NCBI GenBank assembly: GCA_965208525.1
Contig: OZ242340.1
Span: forward strand, 1,798,001-1,862,000
DNA length: 64,000 bases
Direction of reading: 5' to 3'
Source: VXYL01 sp965208525
GTDB lineage: Bacteria; Pseudomonadota; Gammaproteobacteria; Pseudomonadales; Azotimanducaceae
Under the pieces are notes generated by a model. That model made no database searches and was not told the origin of the DNA. It saw only the letters and a program-made list of their open reading frames with translations. Position numbers and translations under genes: made by a program. Shown piece by piece: positions 60,035 to 64,000 of the stretch; positions within the stretch are counted from its first letter, which is position 1, and each line of letters opens with the position of its first letter.

Positions 60035-61024
60035 CTACACACTCGCTTGCGGCCGCTGGCCTGGCCGTTCGGGCAGCGCCTCCACCATCGCCTGGATGTG
60101 GTCGATGGTCGTGCCGCAGCAGCCGCCGATGATCTGCACGCCTTGCTCCACCCACGTTCGGCAATGGCGTGCGAAATCGTCCGGCGCAACGGCCATGGCG
60201 CCTTGCGTCACGGCATCGAAGCCGAGCGCTTCGGGATACGCCATCACCGGGCCGCCCCAGCGCTCGAACAAGACATCCAGCCCGGGCGTCGTGGAATGAA
60301 AGGAGCTGTGCATGATGCCAACCGCTTGCGGCCCGAGACCGCAGAGCCTGTCGATGATGGTCTCCAACGGCTCCGTGGGTCCCTGCTTGAAATCCTGAGG
60401 CAAGTTGTGGCGCTCTTCAGCAGCCATGTCCCAGCCGATCATCTTGCCGTCGGGCGCCCGACTGGTGCTGATGCCCACCCACACCGGCAATCCCGTGGCC
60501 ACCGCCGCCTCCATGAGCCGGATCGAGTGCGTCGTCTCCTGCATCATCTCGAGCAGCAACAGGTCGCAGCCCGCCTCGGCCAGCGCCTCTGCCATCTCCT
60601 GGTAGTTCCGAGCTTCCTGCTCCGGCGATGGGAGAAATGCCGGATCGGCCATGATGGTTCCAGGCACCCAGGCGATGGTGTTGGACAGGGAACCGGCTAT
60701 CGCCACGGGCCGCCCCGGCGCAACGCGATCCAGCGCTTCCCGCGCCAGCTCCACCCCGCGTCGCGTTATGGCCGCCGACTCGTCGCCAAGGCCCACCGCA
60801 TCGAGCACGTGCCGGCAGGTGGCGAAGGTGTTGGCGGTGATCACATCGGCACCGGCTTCGAGGTACGACTCGTGCACCCGCCGCACCGTATCGGGATGCG
60901 TGCGACTCGCCATCCCGCACCACGCCGCACCGTCCAGCCGCCCCGCGTGCCGCTCGATCTCGGAGCCGATGGCGCCATCGAGGACGATGAGGTCGCCATC
61001 GGCAAGCTTCTGGTCGAGAATCAT
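60035..61024 (-). CDS. Homocysteine S-methyltransferase-family protein
   Basis: The 329-residue protein has the family's TIM barrel: IVLDGAIGSEIERHAG, VHESYLEAGADVITANTFAT, and a zinc site made by the last-part GGCCGTTIDHI cysteines plus an upstream residue. It resembles betaine- or S-methylmethionine-homocysteine methyltransferases, making methionine from homocysteine. The methyl donor is not resolved. The PhyH gene follows at once, which could reflect a shared pathway or chance repeat insertion. Confidence 0.9.
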   Translation of the reverse strand: MILDQKLADGDLIVLDGAIGSEIERHAGRLDGAAWCGMASRTHPDTVRRVHESYLEAGADVITANTFATCRHVLDAVGLGDESAAITRRGVELAREALDRVAPGRPVAIAGSLSNTIAWVPGTIMADPAFLPSPEQEARNYQEMAEALAEAGCDLLLLEMMQETTHSIRLMEAAVATGLPVWVGISTSRAPDGKMIGWDMAAEERHNLPQDFKQGPTEPLETIIDRLCGLGPQAVGIMHSSFHSTTPGLDVLFERWGGPVMAYPEALGFDAVTQGAMAVAPDDFARHCRTWVEQGVQIIGGCCGTTIDHIQAMVEALPERPGQRPQASV

Positions 61025-61090
61025 CGGACGCTTGCTCCCTGCCGTCCTGCGGCAATCTTACGCCTTGCGAGCCAAGGAGGACTCGACGAT

Positions 61091-61157
61091 ACGAGGGCGT
61101 TTTGGGGCGAGGGCGAGACGCCTCGCCCCCCAGGGCCCTCGCCCCCGAAGGGACCGT
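61091..61157. repeat. Family III element (shortened)
   Basis: acgagggcgttttggggcga, then gggcgagacgcctcgccccc, then gccctcgcccccgaag. It lies between the methyltransferase and GST-like genes. Confidence 0.55.
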
Positions 61158-61957
61158 CATCCGGCCGCCAGCTTCCGGCGATACCAGTTGAGATACGTCC
61201 CCATGTGTTTCGCGAATGCATCGGTTTCGCTGAGTCGCAGCATGTGTGCATACGCCTTGGGATGCTCGGCGTTACCCGCGCGGCTGACGAGCGGCAGGCC
61301 GGCCTTGGTGAGCTCGTCTTCATAGTGCCCTTCGCGCAGAAACTGGGCGAAGTCGCACACGAACGAGATGTCGGCGATGCTCAACTCGTCGCCAACAAGA
61401 TACGCCGTGCGTCCAAGCGCGCTCTCGACGCCGGCAAGATAGAACTCGTAGGCAGCAGCCATCCGCTCGTGCGTGGCGGCATCCGGCTCGCGCATCCCCA
61501 GCAGATACACCTGCGCTTCCCGCGCAAACACGAGATTCGCGTCGAGAAAGCTGTCGATCCTCGAAGCCTCGTAGTCATCGCGCCCATACAGCGAGCGAGC
61601 GACCGCCCCCTGTCGGGCAACGGCGCGCAGAATGCTGTTCGACTCGAAGATGCCCACCTCGCCACCCGGGCTGAACGCCGCCGGCACCGTTCCGAACGGA
61701 TGCGCGGCGAGGAAGGCATCGGTCTTGAACAACGTCCCCGAAAAGCCCCGACGCCCTATCCGCGCGTGCGGGCTGTCCGCCGTGCGTTCCCGCTCATCGA
61801 GCGGTCGCGCCTCGTAATCCCAAAGCCACGAGCCGAGATTCGCCCCTTTGTCGCCGCTCACCTCCACTTCGACGCCGCAGAGATCCGCCGCAATCAAAGC
61901 CTTCCACACCCGCGGGTTCGGCAGATACGAGAAAACTCTCAAAACCGGTGCTGCCAC
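61157..61957 (-). CDS. Glutathione S-transferase-like protein
   Basis: The 266-residue protein has a thioredoxin-fold N-terminal part (LRVFSYLPNPRVWKALIAAD and FGTVPAAFSPGGEVGIFESN, the cis-Pro and Glu-Ser of the glutathione site). An all-helical C-terminal domain follows, with YLVGDELSIADISFVCDFA. An insert of about 40 residues sits between the first helix and the cis-Pro. Length and motifs are close to GSTs of the eEF1B-gamma-like type. It may conjugate or reduce electrophiles. The substrate is unknown. Confidence 0.82.
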   Translation of the reverse strand: MAAPVLRVFSYLPNPRVWKALIAADLCGVEVEVSGDKGANLGSWLWDYEARPLDERERTADSPHARIGRRGFSGTLFKTDAFLAAHPFGTVPAAFSPGGEVGIFESNSILRAVARQGAVARSLYGRDDYEASRIDSFLDANLVFAREAQVYLLGMREPDAATHERMAAAYEFYLAGVESALGRTAYLVGDELSIADISFVCDFAQFLREGHYEDELTKAGLPLVSRAGNAEHPKAYAHMLRLSETDAFAKHMGTYLNWYRRKLAAG

Positions 61958-62294
61958 TTCGTTTCTCCCTGCAATTGACTCGGCTGCTCCGGGAGACTGC
62001 CGACCCGCCCTTCAGGGCGCGCCACCAGCCTGTCGGACTTGGCGCGGGCCTTCGGAGGGAGCCTTCATGTTGTCAAGGCGGTTTCGGTGATTGGTGTTTC
62101 GGGTCGCGGAGTGTCCCAGGCGCCCTTGGTGCCTGTCGCCGTTTCGTCGGGTCGCGCACCGCGTCAAGCCGCTGGCGCGGCTGCTCCGCTTCGCTGCGCC
62201 CCTTCGGGTGACCCGGCGCGCGACCCGACGAAGGGTTGGGCTGCGGCCCAAAGCGGGGCTTTCGGCCTTCGCCGCAAGCGGCGGGAGGGGCGGC

Positions 62295-63173
62295 TCAGCC
62301 GGCGTCGTCGGCGGCGCGGGGCGCCTGCGGGGTCCACAGGCGGTCGTCGCGGAGCAGGGCGTTGGCGAGAGTCACGAGCTTGCGCATGACCGCCGTCAGC
62401 GCCACCTTCGGGGGCTTGCCGCGGCCCACCAGGCGACTGTAGACGGCCTTGATGTCGGGGTTGTGGCGGATGGCCGACAGCCCCGCCAGGCTCGCCGCCT
62501 CGCCGTGGCCGACTGCGCCGAGTTCCGGCATCTCCGCCAGCAGCGTCGCCGCCGTCACCCGGCCGATGCCGGCGATCGACGACAGCACCTCGGCGCGGTG
62601 CGACAGTTCCGCGTCGGACCGCGTCAGCTCGCGGATGCGGGCCTCCACCGCCTTCACCTGCCGCGCCACCTGCCGCAGCCGGTTGCGGTGCTGGTGCCGC
62701 AGCAGCGCGCTGCGCGACTGGTGCAGGCGGTTCCGCGCCCGCGTCCGATCCCGCATCAGCGCGTCCCGCGCCGACACCAGCTCCTCCAGCTCCGGAAGCG
62801 GCTCCCGCCGCGCCCGAACGCGGCGAAGCGCCAGCGTCGCGCCCATCAGCGCCAGCACCTTGGCGTCCACCTTGTCGGTCTTCGCCAGACGACCCGCCGC
62901 CTTCGCGAACAGCCGCGCCCGCAGCGGGTTCACCTCCGCCAGCGGAAGACGCTCCGCAAGGCGCGCCTCCAGCTCCCGGTGCAGGCGGCCGGTGGACTCG
63001 TACACCACCCGGTGCGCCGAGTCGCCGACCCACCGCGCCAGTTCCTCGATCCCCTGGGCGTCGTTGGCGAAGCGCCTCGACTCCCCGGTCGACAGACGGT
63101 GCGTGTCCAGGCTCGCCTTCGAGACGTCCACGCCCACCGCGTCCAGCCTGCTACCATCGTTCGTGCTTTCCAT
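62295..63173 (-). pseudogene. IS110-family transposase with in-frame 31-residue deletion
   Basis: From the ATG at 63173 the product has 292 residues instead of 323. The deletion joins SLAGL directly to SAIRHNP and removes residues 233-263 of copy 1. This includes the RESGQ serine motif and the FIGG loop. The break falls between short similar sequences (cagcgccgcca and cagcccggcca in copy 1), which suggests slippage. DEDD residues are kept. The protein is likely inactive in strand exchange, and the reading frame is otherwise intact. Confidence 0.82.
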
Positions 63174-63367
63174 TGGCTCCTGTCCTTGTCTACGGGCCTC
63201 GATGCCCATGCCTTCATTCAGGACCTTTCGGAAAGTGCGGCGGCGATCCGGCTCCCTCGCGGCCCTCGATGGCCTGGGCGTTCACGATCCGCCGCCACAC
63301 CACCGCCGGCTCACACCGGCGGTGGTGAACCCCCTGAACGTGAGTTCACCGGGACATTTCTAACAGA
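63174..63367 (-). ncRNA. Candidate bridge RNA region of IS110 copy 2
   Basis: It is nearly identical to the region at 58555-58748, including the 12-base hairpin (63298-63309 and 63316-63327). Any RNA made here would have the same guide sequences as copy 1. Confidence 0.5.
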
Positions 63368-63570
63368 CAAGGGCGTCCCGCCCTCCAAGCGTGCCGAAGG
63401 CGCGCACGCAGCAGAGCGGGCGAAGGCCACCGCAACATGCGTCCCAGACAGTGCCAACAAAGCGCCAGCCTCAAACGACGCCACCAACGCGAGGAGCCTA
63501 TCGGACATGGCCGGTGCTTCTGGAGGGACGCCCTCCCTCCGAATCCCCCGTTCCCCTTGATGTCCTGGCA

Positions 63571-64000
63571 CTAGGGCGGCTTCCAGATGCTCGCCGGGAA
63601 CTTCGTCGCTGCAAGGCCGCGTGCTTCGAGCTGCGCCAACTCCGCTTCGCTGTAGCCGAGCAAGTCGCAGTAGATTTCGCGGTTGTGCTCGCCGAGCCGT
63701 GCCGGCGGAGCGCGCAAGGCGTTGGGGGTGTGCTTCATGCGAAAGGTCAGGCCCGGATAGCGGAACGGCTTGCCTTCGTCCGCAGTGGGCAGGGCCTCGA
63801 AGAACCCGCGATCCTGCAGATGCTTGTCGCTGAGCGCCTCGACGGCGTTGCGGGTTGGTGCGGCGCAAACGCCCGCTCGTTGCAGTTCATGAAACAAGGC
63901 CTCCTTGTCCCGGGAACTGCACGCGGCGCTAAGCTCGGCGTCCAGCGTTGCGACCTGTTGGCGTCGTGCGGCGGCTGATGCGAAGCGCTCGTCCGTCGCC
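63571..64000 (-). CDS. CaiB/BaiF family CoA-transferase, C-terminal part (cut by window end)
   Basis: The frame is open to the end of the window, so the N-terminal part lies outside. The visible 142 residues contain DRGFFEALPTADEGKPFRYP and TPNALRAPPARLGEHNREIY, followed by LLGYSEAELAQLEARG. This is the typical C-terminal end of family III CoA-transferases (CaiB/BaiF, alpha-methylacyl-CoA racemase-like). Such enzymes move CoA between acyl groups or racemise 2-methylacyl-CoAs. The catalytic Asp is in the missing part. Confidence 0.88.
   Translation of the reverse strand, partial: ATDERFASAAARRQQVATLDAELSAACSSRDKEALFHELQRAGVCAAPTRNAVEALSDKHLQDRGFFEALPTADEGKPFRYPGLTFRMKHTPNALRAPPARLGEHNREIYCDLLGYSEAELAQLEARGLAATKFPASIWKPP

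Larger units (their letters stand above)
62052..63367 (-). mobile_element. IS110-family insertion sequence, copy 2 (internally deleted)
   Basis: This copy matches the element at 57339-58748 nearly base for base. It has only a few substitutions, a one-base difference near 62090, and a 93-base deletion inside the transposase gene. It probably cannot move on its own but could be moved by copy 1. Outside the element the flanks differ, though both lie beside palindromic repeats. Confidence 0.87.

Noticed and set aside
59861..61978. A 705-residue plus-strand frame over the PhyH, methyltransferase and GST-like genes
   Set aside because: It is antisense to three genes with clear motifs. Its composition is that of reversed coding sequence.
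1..64000. CRISPR array, rRNA or tRNA genes
   Set aside because: No regularly spaced direct repeats with unique spacers and no tRNA- or rRNA-like sequence were found by eye. A tRNA could still be missed without a covariance search.

Overview
The window comes from a G+C-rich gammaproteobacterium. The minus-strand order smc, zipA, ligA (26.8-20.2 kb) is the usual gammaproteobacterial arrangement, and tsaD, dinG-like and comF-like genes fit. Three PhyH-type dioxygenases, many acyl-CoA enzymes, SDR dehydrogenases, an ankyrin-repeat protein and families of short palindromic intergenic repeats suggest an environmental, possibly marine or host-associated, lineage. That habitat is an inference from gene content only.

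Region 1 (1-1243) holds the 3' end of an M20 amidohydrolase gene and a 6-phosphogluconate-dehydrogenase-like oxidoreductase. Region 2 (about 1.25-19.5 kb) is an accessory island. It opens with an intact P4-type tyrosine integrase (1534-2685). Two decayed 3' pieces of similar integrases follow at 6.3 and 10.6 kb, and a second, different tyrosine recombinase lies at 8.5-9.6 kb. Between them are genes of defence type: a DUF4145-like protein, a membrane protein, a C-terminal fragment of a type I restriction HsdR joined to a 288-residue gene, an Abi_C-type abortive-infection protein, a secreted four-cysteine protein followed by a 39-residue membrane peptide, and a small winged-helix protein. The island ends with a type II restriction-modification pair (12.6-14.4 kb) set head to head with a 1430-residue protein. 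That protein has an N-terminal PD-(D/E)xK/Mrr-like nuclease-type segment, a STAND-type P-loop NTPase and a long helical C-terminus. This is the architecture of Avs antiviral sensors, and it is the strongest candidate for a new system here.

Region 3 (19.5-57.3 kb) is mostly chromosomal. It carries a lytic transglycosylase-like lipoprotein gene, ligA, zipA and smc; acyl-CoA dehydrogenase, MaoC hydratase and CitE-like lyase genes; a DinG-like helicase and an acyl-CoA synthetase; two PhyH dioxygenases and an ankyrin protein; and a TonB receptor. It continues with tsaD, a single-chain acyl-CoA carboxylase, comF, a non-canonical Nramp-like transporter, an omega-amidase/aminotransferase pair of methionine-salvage type, an amidohydrolase and a polysaccharide deacetylase.

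Region 4 (57.3-64 kb) contains two nearly identical IS110-family elements. The second has a 93-base in-frame deletion that removes the serine motif of its transposase. They flank a third PhyH dioxygenase, a homocysteine-methyltransferase-like enzyme and a GST-like protein. The window closes inside a CaiB/BaiF CoA-transferase gene.

At least three families of short palindromic repeats occupy the gaps. In two places a repeat forms the 5' coding part of a gene (a c-type cytochrome and a PhyH dioxygenase).
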